64,000 nucleotides of DNA from Rhodospirillaceae bacterium (GTDB lineage: Bacteria > Pseudomonadota > Alphaproteobacteria > Rhodospirillales > Rhodospirillaceae), in contig JABJAH010000040.1 in NCBI GenBank assembly GCA_018666155.1, forward strand, positions 54,305 to 118,304, written 5' to 3'. The notes under the pieces were generated by a model that saw nothing but the letters and a program-made list of their open reading frames with translations, was not told where the DNA came from and made no database searches. Shown here piece after piece: positions 1 to 7,535 of the stretch. The translations under genes were made by a program, and so were the position numbers. Positions within the stretch are counted from its first letter, which is position 1. Each line of letters starts with the position of its first letter.

Positions 1-635
1 TGACCAATACGACCGACCGGCGTGTCCGCCGCCGATTGGGCATACATGCCTTCACGGATTTCGTCAGGGATGCGGCTCCACGCTTCCGTATCAGTGAGCC
101 CAGGCGAGACCGCATTAACGCGGCGTGGTGCCAGTTCCACTGCTAGAGTTTTAATAACACCCTCGAGAGCACCATTGACCGCCCCGAGCGAGGATGCAGA
201 CGGCACGGCCGCGATGGCCGATGCACCGGTGACCAAAGTCATTGTACCCGTATCCGACAATCTCTTAGCGCCGTGATGCATGGCAATGAGATAGGGCCAG
301 AACTTACCGTCGAAAGTTTCACGCACACCTTGCACTGGCACTTCGGTGAACGGTCCGAGCGCGGCGCCTCCGGCGAGCGAAATAACGAGGTGATCTAGAT
401 TTTGAACGCCCTCGAAGAATGTGGCCGCCGCCGATTCATCTGCACAATCGACAGAGGCTGTAGCAACGCCAGAGCCCAAAGAGCCAGCGGCCTTGGTTAG
501 TCGCTCGTCGGAGCGCCCAACGATGGTGACCGCCGCACCTGCGGAGAGCAAAGCCCTCGCCGAGGCAAATCCGATACCACTTGAGCCACCGACCACGACG
601 GCCGTTTGGCCCGAAAGTGTGCCGTCTACTGTCAT
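1..635 (-). CDS. SDR-family protein, partial, atypical active site
   Basis: NAD(P)-binding Rossmann protein of the short-chain dehydrogenase/reductase family; the 3' end lies beyond the window edge, so about 211 codons are visible. Seen: glycine motif VGGSSGIG at residues 15-22, VISLAGG in the place of the family's NAG motif, and NAVSPG after the active-site helix, all in the expected order. The start ATG at 635 gives a normal SDR N-terminus. The usual Tyr-x-x-x-Lys is absent: the aligned stretch reads SSLGAVNGALEG, with Leu and Asn (or neighbours) where Tyr and Lys belong. It may therefore be a non-catalytic or mechanistically different SDR. It is divergent from the binding-protein gene at 789. 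Family assignment is certain; substrate unknown. Confidence 0.85.
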   Translation of the reverse strand, partial: MTVDGTLSGQTAVVVGGSSGIGFASARALLSAGAAVTIVGRSDERLTKAAGSLGSGVATASVDCADESAAATFFEGVQNLDHLVISLAGGAALGPFTEVPVQGVRETFDGKFWPYLIAMHHGAKRLSDTGTMTLVTGASAIAAVPSASSLGAVNGALEGVIKTLAVELAPRRVNAVSPGLTDTEAWSRIPDEIREGMYAQSAADTPVGRIG

Positions 636-788
636 TGGGGCCCCTCCTTGGGCTTACTCTTATTTTGGGCAACGTGTTAGCGTCAGGTTAGCCCATAACC
701 AGGCGGACACAACACGCCCGATTGCGTTGTTGGGACGAACCCCGCAAAATCATTTCACATGACAGAAGAAATTAGGATTGGTTTACAC

Positions 789-2285
789 ATGAGGTCTCTT
801 GTACGGCTGGCGATTTTGATCCTGTTCATAGCCGCGCCCGTCGGTGCCGCCGCCGAAAAAATCATGCGCATCGGCCTTGTAAGTTTGCCTCAAGACCTGG
901 GCAATCCCTACGGTTCCTACACAATCCCAACCGTAACCCCGGGTCTGGCGGTTTTCGACTCCCTTACGGTCGTAGATATCGAAGGCACATTGCAGCCTTG
1001 GATCGCCGAACGTTGGGAATCGATTGATCCACTCACCTGGCACTTTACGCTCAAGCCCAATGTCACCTTCTCGAATGGCGAGCCCTTTGACGCCGCGGCT
1101 GCTGCGGCTGCCCTAAATTACTTTGCCTCGGGTGATGGCTTGATAGAGGTGGTTGCGCAGTCAGTCATCGACGTCGCCAGCGCCCGTGCCATCGACCCGC
1201 TGGTTCTAGAAGTCAAAACCAAAGCGCCAAATATTCTACTGCCCCGCCGATTGTCGGGCATCCGTATTCCGGCTCCTGGACCTTGGGCAGAGTTGGGGCG
1301 ACGAGGTTTTGCTCAAGCACCAGTCGGCTCAGGACCCTTCATCGCCACCCGTTGGGGCACCACTCAAGTCGACTTGATCGCTAATACCAACTCTTGGCGC
1401 GCACCCAAACTCGATCGCATCGAAGTCAAAGCGGTTCCAGAAATCACGACACGCGTACAGGGGTTGATCACGGGCGCTCTTGATATTGCACTCGATATCG
1501 GACCGGACGACGGCCCCATCCTTGAAACCGCCGGCGCCCAGTTGAACATTCGCCCGTCTGGGCGAGTCCAGTTACTGACGTTCATGTCTATTGGCGACTC
1601 TCCTCTTGCTGACGTGCGCGTTAGACAAGCCCTCAACTATGCCGTCAACAAACAGCAAATCATCGATATCCTCCTCGGTGGAGCGACGGAACCGTCCGGC
1701 CAAGCGGCGGTCAAAGCGTCCTTCGGCTACAATCCAGACGTTCCAGCCTATCCCTATGACCCGGACAAAGCGCGCGCACTTCTTGCCGAAGCTGGTTACC
1801 CGGATGGGTTTGATCTTCCCGCCGATATGACGCCCGGCGCCATGGCTGGCGACGGGGCTTGGTATTTGCAGATCGCCAACAACCTCGCGGATGTCGGCGT
1901 GCGGGTGACGTATCAGTCCTACCCCTTCACCATGCACATCCGCAAAATTCGGCAGGGTGGTTGGAAAGGCGACGCGTTTGGCATGGATTTTAACAATCTG
2001 CCGTCGTTGGACGTGCTGTGGCCACTGCGCATCCATTCCTGCTTGTGGGCCGCACCGTGGCATTGCCGCCCGGAATGGGTGCCCTTGATCGAAGACGCTG
2101 AACAAGAATTCGATTTGGAAGAACGCCGCCGCAAAACCCAAGCGCTGGTGCAGCTCTATCACGACGAACCAACGAGCCTTTATCTGTGGGAAATGCCCGG
2201 CGTGGACGGGGTCTCCGACCGGGTGTTGAACTATCAACCGCGCCACGCATTCATCAACTTTCATGAGATCGATGTGAAGGATTAG
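789..2285 (+). CDS. ABC transporter substrate-binding protein, family 5 (peptide type)
   Basis: Periplasmic solute-binding protein of the DppA/OppA (SBP_bac_5) family, 498 aa, which captures small peptides or similar solutes for an ABC importer. Start chosen at ATG 789 because MRSLVRLAILILFIAAP is a clean signal peptide; an in-frame ATG at 759 would put ten polar residues before it. Family marks: FDSLTVVD near the N-terminus, WHFTLKPNVTFSNGEPFDA, and PYDPDKARALLAEAGYPDGF in the C-terminal lobe. No permease or ATPase genes adjoin it; the next gene, 3 bp on, encodes a membrane protein of another kind. It is a paralogue of the protein at 10139 (shared DIALDIGPDD / DIALVIGPDE region). Substrate unknown. 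Confidence 0.88.
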   Translation: MRSLVRLAILILFIAAPVGAAAEKIMRIGLVSLPQDLGNPYGSYTIPTVTPGLAVFDSLTVVDIEGTLQPWIAERWESIDPLTWHFTLKPNVTFSNGEPFDAAAAAAALNYFASGDGLIEVVAQSVIDVASARAIDPLVLEVKTKAPNILLPRRLSGIRIPAPGPWAELGRRGFAQAPVGSGPFIATRWGTTQVDLIANTNSWRAPKLDRIEVKAVPEITTRVQGLITGALDIALDIGPDDGPILETAGAQLNIRPSGRVQLLTFMSIGDSPLADVRVRQALNYAVNKQQIIDILLGGATEPSGQAAVKASFGYNPDVPAYPYDPDKARALLAEAGYPDGFDLPADMTPGAMAGDGAWYLQIANNLADVGVRVTYQSYPFTMHIRKIRQGGWKGDAFGMDFNNLPSLDVLWPLRIHSCLWAAPWHCRPEWVPLIEDAEQEFDLEERRRKTQALVQLYHDEPTSLYLWEMPGVDGVSDRVLNYQPRHAFINFHEIDVKD

Positions 2286-2288
2286 GCA

Positions 2289-2948
2289 ATGCTAGAAACC
2301 GTTCTCCTCGTCGCCCATATCACCGTACTGGGCTATTGGCTCGGCTCCGAATTCGTCATCAACAGCGGCTATCGCTATGTCTGCCGGACAGCGTCCCTGC
2401 CCTTCGATGAGCGCAACAAGTTGATGGATCACGTCCTCAATGTCGATCAACACGTGCGCTACGCGCTGATCCTACAAGTCGGTCTGGGCTCAGCGCTCGC
2501 CGCCTTATACGGATTTATTCCCGGCGGCAGTTCAACAGCCACGATGGCCGGTATCGTGACCGTGATTTGGTTGGGGTTTGTCGAATACATCCATCACGAC
2601 CGGAAGAACGCATCTGGGGCGATGCTTGGCTTTATCGATCGTGGCATCCGTTATGGTCTGATGGCTGGGCTGGCCCTCGTAGGCATCACCGCCCTCATGG
2701 CCGAGAGTGACATGCCCAATTGGCTGGCGTGGAAGCTCATTTTATTTGCGGGTGTCATCGCCAGCGGCGTCGGCATTCGTTATTCGATCATCGATTTCTA
2801 CCGCACCTGGGCGAAAATTAAAGAACACGGATCAACCCCGGAGTACGAGCAAAGTATTTGGCACATCTATAAGTACGGGACAGGAATTCTGATTGGGCTC
2901 TGGGTGTTTATCGCAGGGATCGTCGTCCTCAGCGTTTGGAAACCGTGA
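2289..2948 (+). CDS. Integral membrane protein, about six helices, function unknown
   Basis: Protein of 219 aa, mostly hydrophobic, with about six predicted membrane segments. It starts 3 bp after the binding-protein stop, so the two are probably cotranscribed. Visible polar features that may matter: VAHITVLGYWLGSEF in helix 1, a VDQHVRY segment, EYIHHDRKN between helices, and a IWHIYKYG segment before the last helix. Recurrent His inside or near helices resembles haem- or copper-handling membrane proteins such as the CopD type, but I do not see a diagnostic motif and do not assign that function. It is not an ABC permease: no EAA loop is visible. Confidence 0.75.
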   Translation: MLETVLLVAHITVLGYWLGSEFVINSGYRYVCRTASLPFDERNKLMDHVLNVDQHVRYALILQVGLGSALAALYGFIPGGSSTATMAGIVTVIWLGFVEYIHHDRKNASGAMLGFIDRGIRYGLMAGLALVGITALMAESDMPNWLAWKLILFAGVIASGVGIRYSIIDFYRTWAKIKEHGSTPEYEQSIWHIYKYGTGILIGLWVFIAGIVVLSVWKP

Positions 2949-2958
2949 CGTTGTCTGC

Positions 2959-3714
2959 TTACGGTTTACAAAATTTTAACAGCATGCGGTCGCTCTCACC
3001 AATCGCCTCATAGGGCGCGCGATCATCCACGCCCCAGAAGTTAGGCGGCAAAGACAATGCGCCCTTGGGGTGATCTTTGGTGTCTTTGGGATTCGCGTTG
3101 ATCTCAGAGGCCGCCAACAATTCGAAACCGCAACCGGTTATGGCGTCGACAATATAGTCCTCGCGCACATAGAGAGTCTTTGCCTGCGGGTCTTGAGGCT
3201 GGTTAGGGTCACCTCGATGTTCTTCCAGCGCAAGAATACCGCCCTGCTTTAGGACGTTGAAGAAACTGGCTAATGCTGGCTCAACGTAGTCGCTCCACAT
3301 CCAATTGTGGAAGTTACGCAGCGTGATCACCATGTCGACAGACTCAGGCGCGGCGTATTCATATAAACCCCGGCCAAAATCGCTCACCTCAACCTGATCA
3401 TAGAGCTCCGGGTTGGCCGCCAGCTTCGCTTCAAACGCGGCGCGCTGACGCCGGCAAAGACCGTCTTTGTGGTCGGCTGCGAAATGGGGCGCAATCAATT
3501 TTCCAGAGCCACGCACGAAAGGAGCGAGTAGTTCCGTGGTCCATCCGGTTGTCGGCCAGATATCGACAATGCACATCTCCGGTGCGATGCCAAAAAAGCC
3601 GAACATTTCTATCGTATGGCGGGCCGCGTCCCGCGCCTTATGCGCGCTGGAGCGGTGCTCACCCGCGACAATGTTCTGAAGTTCTTGTGCGTGTGGAAAT
3701 GCTGCATTGCTCAT
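2959..3714 (-). CDS. Class I SAM-dependent methyltransferase (COG4798-like)
   Basis: Predicted methyltransferase of 251 aa. Seen: motif I region MCIVDIWPTTGWTTELLAPF around residues 47-66, an acidic/Asp motif region at SVDMVITLRNFHNWMW, and FNVLKQGGILALEEHRGDPN, the post-III motif of class I enzymes. The FHNW and EHR signatures are typical of the COG4798 predicted-methyltransferase group, many of which carry signal peptides; this one does not. ATG 3714 has an AGGAG box 7 bases upstream. It converges on the membrane-protein gene at 2289 and lies head-to-tail with the methyltransferase at 3777. Substrate unknown. Confidence 0.82.
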   Translation of the reverse strand: MSNAAFPHAQELQNIVAGEHRSSAHKARDAARHTIEMFGFFGIAPEMCIVDIWPTTGWTTELLAPFVRGSGKLIAPHFAADHKDGLCRRQRAAFEAKLAANPELYDQVEVSDFGRGLYEYAAPESVDMVITLRNFHNWMWSDYVEPALASFFNVLKQGGILALEEHRGDPNQPQDPQAKTLYVREDYIVDAITGCGFELLAASEINANPKDTKDHPKGALSLPPNFWGVDDRAPYEAIGESDRMLLKFCKP

Positions 3715-3776
3715 AAGTGTTCTCCTAGCATTCAGCGTACGCGAAATATAAGAAACGGGGGCCGCTAAGCCTCCGG

Positions 3777-4589
3777 TTAAGACAGCGCCCTAGTTGCCCC
3801 GATAGAAAACGACAGCGGCAATTGCGGCAAGTTTTCCGGCAACCGGAACATCCGCGGCTCATCCGGGTCCGTCACCATCAAAGTCACGTAGGGCCACGCT
3901 ACGGTTTCATGTTCGTGCAAGAAATCGAGCCTCAGCCCGTTTTCCAGCAAACCACCGATGATCGACGACAACGGATGCGCCCAGTCATAGCTGGCACTGC
4001 CGTCCTTCGGTAACGCGTCACCGGTGTAGGTAATCTCTTCGTCAAAATACAACGGGGTATCGGGATCAGTGCGCCATGGAAACTTATGGACCAAGCGCCC
4101 CTCCTCCTCTTCCATGATCAGCATTGTTGGGTGACCATCGGCAAGGTAGAGGCGACCGCCTGGCTTGAGCATTTTAGCCACAACAGCAGACCATTTTTTG
4201 ATATCCGGCAACCACGTGATCGTGCCCCACGTGGTGTAGACGAGATCGAATTTTTTCTTAATGAGTTTCGGGGCGTCGTAAATGTCACCTTCGACAAATT
4301 TAGCCTTGAGTCCTGTTTCCTTGGCCAAGCCCAGCGCCGCCGTGACCGCCGATGGTGAAAAATCCAATCCCGTTACGTTTGCGCCACGGCGCACCAGCCC
4401 CAAGCTATCCATACCGATGTGGCATTGCAGGTGAAGGACATCGAGCCCGGCGACATTACCGATTTCCTTTGCCTCTATGGGAAACAGCGGGTCCCAACCC
4501 GCCTTGAACTTTTCCAACGGATACGACTTCAGATGGATGGGAACGCGACACTCCCAGTTCTTAAGGTTGGTGTCGGCATAAGAGGTCAT
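3777..4589 (-). CDS. Class I SAM-dependent methyltransferase coupled to pspF
   Basis: Cytosolic methyltransferase of 270 aa. Seen: VLHLQCHIGMDSLGLVRRGA (motif I, with C-H-I-G for the usual G-x-G), VTGLDFSPSAV (motif II), FDLVYTTWGTITWLPD (motif III) and LKPGGRLYLADGHP. This H-I-G-x-D variant of motif I recurs in a subgroup of bacterial methyltransferases. The start ATG (4589) overlaps the pspF stop in an ATGA junction, which implies translational coupling and cotranscription from the pspF side. That places it, unusually, within the phage-shock regulator operon. Substrate unknown; a lipid or small-molecule target is a guess only. Confidence 0.85.
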   Translation of the reverse strand: MTSYADTNLKNWECRVPIHLKSYPLEKFKAGWDPLFPIEAKEIGNVAGLDVLHLQCHIGMDSLGLVRRGANVTGLDFSPSAVTAALGLAKETGLKAKFVEGDIYDAPKLIKKKFDLVYTTWGTITWLPDIKKWSAVVAKMLKPGGRLYLADGHPTMLIMEEEEGRLVHKFPWRTDPDTPLYFDEEITYTGDALPKDGSASYDWAHPLSSIIGGLLENGLRLDFLHEHETVAWPYVTLMVTDPDEPRMFRLPENLPQLPLSFSIGATRALS

Positions 4590-5623
4590 GAGGCGTCCTC
4601 CTGACTGGGCAACAAACCATGCTTGCGCAAACTATTGCGCAGCTGGTGATAGGACAGTCCGAGATAGGCCGCGGCTGCCTTCTGATTGTGACGACACGCA
4701 TCGAGCGCGTTCTCCAAGATGTTGATCTCGAAAGCCGCCGTTTCAGTTTTGAAGTCACAGGGCATTCGACCGGCGGTAAATGCCGACGATGTTTGTGGCA
4801 CCTCGGTTATCTTGTCCGATGAACTGGCCGGTGCGGACAATCGATAGGGCGACGCAAACGGGTCCAACACGATCGCGTCGATATCAACGGGAGCATCCGA
4901 TGGTGTCGTCGAGGCCACCGCACGCTCTGCAACATTGCGCAATTCGCGCACATTGCCGGGCCAGGCATAGCCTTCAAGAACTTTAAGCGCCGCTTTCGAA
5001 AATCCGGGAAAGGATGGCCGGTCAAGTTCGTTTGCCATCCCGCGACCAAAGATACCAGCGAGCAAAGATATATCGCCCGTCCGAGCGCGGAGTGGTGGCA
5101 GGGTCAATACATCAAAGGCCAAGCGATCGAGCAAATCGTCGCGAAAGGTTCCTTCTTTGGCCATCGCCGGTAGATCGGCGTTGGTCGCAGCGACGATACG
5201 CACCGAAACTGTCAGCGTCTCGGACCCGCCCAATCGTTCGAACTCACCATATTCGATAACCCGGAGGATTTTTTCTTGCACGGCCAGCGGGGCATTACCG
5301 ATTTCATCGAGGAACAGAGTGCCACCATCAGCCCGTTCAAACCGACCTTCCCGCCGCTGGGCTGCGCCAGTGAAGGCGCCCGGCTCAACGCCGAACAACT
5401 CAGCCTCCAACAAGCTCTCAGGCAAAGCCGCACAGTTGATGGCAACGAAAGGGGCGCCCCAGCGGGTGGAGAGATAATGCACCCGCGACGCCGACAATTC
5501 CTTGCCAGTGCCACGCTCGCCAATAATCAGGACTGGGCGATCGATCGGGGCGACCCGGGACAGGTCGTCCATATGGGTCAGAAAAGCAGGCGATTGACCA
5601 AGAGGAGCGGGGCGATCCGTCAT
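4586..5623 (-). CDS. pspF: PspF, sigma-54-dependent activator of the phage-shock operon
   Basis: Bacterial enhancer-binding protein of 345 aa made of an AAA+ domain and a C-terminal Fis-type helix-turn-helix, with no N-terminal sensory domain, as in PspF. Seen: Walker A GERGTGKE at about 36-43, the sigma-54-contacting GAFTGA loop (about 82-87), Walker B GTLFLDEIG, sensor regions VRIVAATNADL and WPGNVRELRNV, and the DNA-binding helix pair in QKAAAAYLGLSYHQLRNSL near the C-terminus. It is divergent from pspABC with a -24/-12 promoter between them. In characterised systems PspA binds and inhibits PspF until membrane stress frees it. Its 3' end overlaps a methyltransferase start. Confidence 0.95.
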   Translation of the reverse strand: MTDRPAPLGQSPAFLTHMDDLSRVAPIDRPVLIIGERGTGKELSASRVHYLSTRWGAPFVAINCAALPESLLEAELFGVEPGAFTGAAQRREGRFERADGGTLFLDEIGNAPLAVQEKILRVIEYGEFERLGGSETLTVSVRIVAATNADLPAMAKEGTFRDDLLDRLAFDVLTLPPLRARTGDISLLAGIFGRGMANELDRPSFPGFSKAALKVLEGYAWPGNVRELRNVAERAVASTTPSDAPVDIDAIVLDPFASPYRLSAPASSSDKITEVPQTSSAFTAGRMPCDFKTETAAFEINILENALDACRHNQKAAAAYLGLSYHQLRNSLRKHGLLPSQEDAS

Positions 5624-5626
5624 TAG

Positions 5627-5638
5627 TGATTATAATCA
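5627..5638. promoter_or_regulatory. 12-bp perfect palindrome at the pspF 5' end, possible activator site
   Basis: TGATTATAATCA is a perfect palindrome starting 4 bp upstream of the pspF start codon and about 106 bp upstream of the -24/-12 promoter. Enhancer sites for PspF-type proteins lie at such distances, and binding here would also repress pspF itself, as known for Escherichia coli PspF. An imperfect GCTA-N5-TAGC repeat follows at about 5655-5667. The role is inferred from position and symmetry only. Confidence 0.35.
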
Positions 5639-5743
5639 TTTTATTATGTTTACCGCTACTTATTAGCAGTTATTGCGTTTTAAGGCTCCACCCACATTCT
5701 CCCTAAGTCATTGTAATAATTAAGGTTTACTTATTTTCGGCAG

Positions 5744-5760
5744 TTGGCACGCTTTATGCA
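5744..5760 (+). promoter_or_regulatory. Sigma-54 (-24/-12) promoter of the psp operon
   Basis: TTGGCACGCTTTATGCA matches the RpoN consensus TGGCACG-N4-TTGCA with one substitution, with the invariant GG (5746-5747) and GC (5758-5759) separated by the required 10 bases. The transcription start would lie near 5771. It faces pspABC and sits in the divergent space next to pspF, exactly where a PspF-driven promoter is expected. Confidence 0.9.
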
Positions 5761-5825
5761 GTCTAAGGCCTGATCACTGCGACTGACTTGCGGTGCCAAT
5801 GAGACGACCAGGAAGAGCCATTCGA

Positions 5826-6086
5826 ATGTCCCGCTTATTTCCCCTTACCCTCGTCGCCGGACTTTGCATTGCGAGCACCGCCGTGAGCGGGCCAGCCGAG
5901 ACTGATGTTGATCATTGGCTGAGTTGCCGCGGTCTGAAATTGGTCACCGCCTTAAACACCGCACTGGCGCCATTACCGCGCTGGGAGCCGAGACAACAAC
6001 ACGGCCAAAAAGCGGCACTCATTCCAATGACCATCCGCGTGAGCACGACACCGATGCCGCGCCTCAAGACCGTTCCAAACCTCTAA
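5826..6086 (+). CDS. Possible small exported protein, first gene of the psp transcript
   Basis: A frame of 86 codons lies between the sigma-54 promoter and pspA. ATG 5826 has an AGGAAG box 10 bases upstream, and the translation opens with MSRLFPLTLVAGLCIASTAV, a plausible signal peptide, followed by a segment with Trp and Cys (VDHWLSCRG). The remainder is low in recognisable pattern and rich in Pro, Arg and Thr. An overlapping frame (from 5915) looks equally polar, so a frameshift within this stretch is possible. I know no family for it. Even if untranslated, the 330-base leader before pspA is unusually long. Confidence 0.35.
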   Translation: MSRLFPLTLVAGLCIASTAVSGPAETDVDHWLSCRGLKLVTALNTALAPLPRWEPRQQHGQKAALIPMTIRVSTTPMPRLKTVPNL

Positions 6087-6104
6087 GGACCAGGAGACAC
6101 ACTC

Positions 6105-6806
6105 ATGGGTATTTTTTCCCGCCTTTCCGACATCGTTAACTCCAACCTCACCAGTCTGCTCGACCGCGCAGAAGATCCAGCCAAGATGATCAGGCTGATG
6201 ATTCAGGAAATGGAAGACACACTGGTTGAAGTTCGCTCAGATGCCGCACGGCTGATCGCCGACAAAAAGGATGCGACACGCCGGATAGACCGCCTCGTTA
6301 CTGCTCAAGACGAATGGGCGACCCGCGCCACACTCGCCCTGGAGAAAGATCGAGAAGATTTAGCCAAGGCCGCGCTGGTCGAAAAAGCCAAAGTTGTCGA
6401 AACCTCTAAGGTCATCGAAGAAGATTTGAACGAACTAAATGATCGTTTGGCCGGCCTAGATGCAGATATCGCCAAACTCCAAGACAAACTGCACGAAGCG
6501 AAAGCCAAACAGCAGACATTGATCGCGCGGTCGTCAACGGCTCAATCACGCCTCAATGTCCGTGAAACGCTTTATGACGGCCGTGCCGATGCCGCCCTCT
6601 CCCGCTTTTCCTCCATCGAGAAAAAAGTCGACGAGATTGAAGGACGCGTAGAAGCGTATGATATGGGCTCCAACAAATCTCTCGCGCAGGAGATCGCAGA
6701 ACTAGAAGCTGAATCAGACATCGAGAATGAACTGGCTCAGTTGAAAGGGAGCATGGGACGCGGCACAAAAGCCGGTGCTAAAAAAGAAAGCGACGCCGAG
6801 TCTTAA
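6105..6806 (+). CDS. pspA: PspA, phage-shock membrane-stress effector
   Basis: PspA/IM30 (ESCRT-III-like) protein of 233 aa. It binds stressed inner membrane and in unstressed cells inhibits PspF. Seen: the amphipathic N-terminal helix MGIFSRLSDIVNSNLTSLLD, then EDPAKMIRLMIQEMEDTL, which is the family signature, followed by long heptad-rich coiled coils to about residue 190 and a charged tail. The length is close to the usual 220-235 residues. ATG 6105 follows a GGACCAGGAG ribosome-binding region. It is first of the pspABC cluster, downstream of the -24/-12 promoter. Confidence 0.97.
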   Translation: MGIFSRLSDIVNSNLTSLLDRAEDPAKMIRLMIQEMEDTLVEVRSDAARLIADKKDATRRIDRLVTAQDEWATRATLALEKDREDLAKAALVEKAKVVETSKVIEEDLNELNDRLAGLDADIAKLQDKLHEAKAKQQTLIARSSTAQSRLNVRETLYDGRADAALSRFSSIEKKVDEIEGRVEAYDMGSNKSLAQEIAELEAESDIENELAQLKGSMGRGTKAGAKKESDAES

Positions 6807-6840
6807 GCCGGCAGCGCAACCAGTAAGAGGACGGTAAAAT

Positions 6841-7077
6841 ATGGATTTTCTTCAGTTTCTGTTTGTTCCAACCATTCTCTTCCTCACGGTGCTGGGTCCC
6901 TTCTGGGTCATCATGCACTACACAACGAAACGCCGGGAGGCCAAGACGTTGCTGTCGGAAGAAAGTGAAGCGTTGGAAACACTATTAATGGCCGCAGACA
7001 AAATGGAAAAGCGCATCGACTCTCTAGAAAAAATTCTCGATGCAGATGACGTAAACTGGAAGGACAAAACCCAATGA
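6841..7077 (+). CDS. pspB: PspB, phage-shock membrane protein
   Basis: Small inner-membrane protein of 78 aa with one N-terminal helix (FLFVPTILFLTVLGPFWVIM) followed by a cytoplasmic basic and then coiled-coil segment (LLMAADKMEKRIDSLEKIL). PspB with PspC senses envelope stress and relieves PspA inhibition of PspF. WKDKTQ near the C-terminus resembles the WRxRxxxD tail of PspB proteins. It starts 34 bp after pspA with an AGAGGA box, and its stop overlaps the pspC start (ATGA). Confidence 0.93.
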   Translation: MDFLQFLFVPTILFLTVLGPFWVIMHYTTKRREAKTLLSEESEALETLLMAADKMEKRIDSLEKILDADDVNWKDKTQ

Positions 7078-7457
7078 GTAAGAAATGGGGCAAGATTTAT
7101 CTAGATAAAGAAAACGCCTGGATCTCGGGTGTGTGTTCAGGGCTCGCACTCTACTTCGGTTGGGACGTGAAGCTGGTCCGCCTCGGGTTTTTCCTGGGAT
7201 GCTGGGTCTCACCACCGATCTTTGTCTTGGCCTACTTGGCCATGGCCATTTTCCAGGACCCGCTGCCGACGGAAGATTTAGACTTGGATCTTAGGGCGAT
7301 GGAAGAAGCGGCCAAGCCAGCACGCCCAGGCTCTGCACGGCGCAAATTCGCCGCCGCTAAAGATCGGTACGCAAATCTGGAAGACCGGCTACGTGCTTTG
7401 GAAAGCGTGGTCACATCCAAAGCCTTCCAAATGGATCGCGAGTTGGGCCGGCAATAG
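7074..7457 (+). CDS. pspC: PspC-domain protein
   Basis: Protein of 127 aa with a PspC domain: KIYLDKENAWISGVCSGLA at the N-terminus (the family's K-L-x-R-x-x-x-x-x-x-GVCxGLA pattern), YFGWDVKLVRLGF, then a hydrophobic helix in LGCWVSPPIFVLAYLAMAI, and a C-terminal helical region ending NLEDRLRALESVVTS, likely a coiled coil that contacts PspB. It acts in the inner membrane as stress sensor with PspB. It overlaps pspB by 4 bp, and a terminator-like hairpin follows at 7499. Confidence 0.93.
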   Translation: MSKKWGKIYLDKENAWISGVCSGLALYFGWDVKLVRLGFFLGCWVSPPIFVLAYLAMAIFQDPLPTEDLDLDLRAMEEAAKPARPGSARRKFAAAKDRYANLEDRLRALESVVTSKAFQMDRELGRQ

Positions 7458-7498
7458 CGCTCCCCTAAGAAAAAGCAAAATCCCTCCCCCAAAAACTT

Positions 7499-7532
7499 CG
7501 CTCCGCCCACAGCCGTCCTTGTGAGCGGGGCG
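7499..7532. terminator. Bidirectional rho-independent terminator between pspC and the ABC-F gene
   Basis: CGCTCCGCCCACA pairs with TTGTGAGCGGGGCG to form a stem of about 13 bp with one mismatch and one wobble and a short loop. On the plus strand TTCTT follows; on the minus strand CGAAG then TTTTT follows. The position between two convergent genes fits termination of both transcripts. It ends 3 bp from the ABC-F stop codon. Confidence 0.65.
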
Positions 7533-7535
7533 TTC

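Noticed and set aside
1572..2264. A 230-codon minus-strand frame inside the first binding-protein gene
   Set aside because: High-GC antisense shadow; the opposite strand has the SBP_bac_5 motifs.
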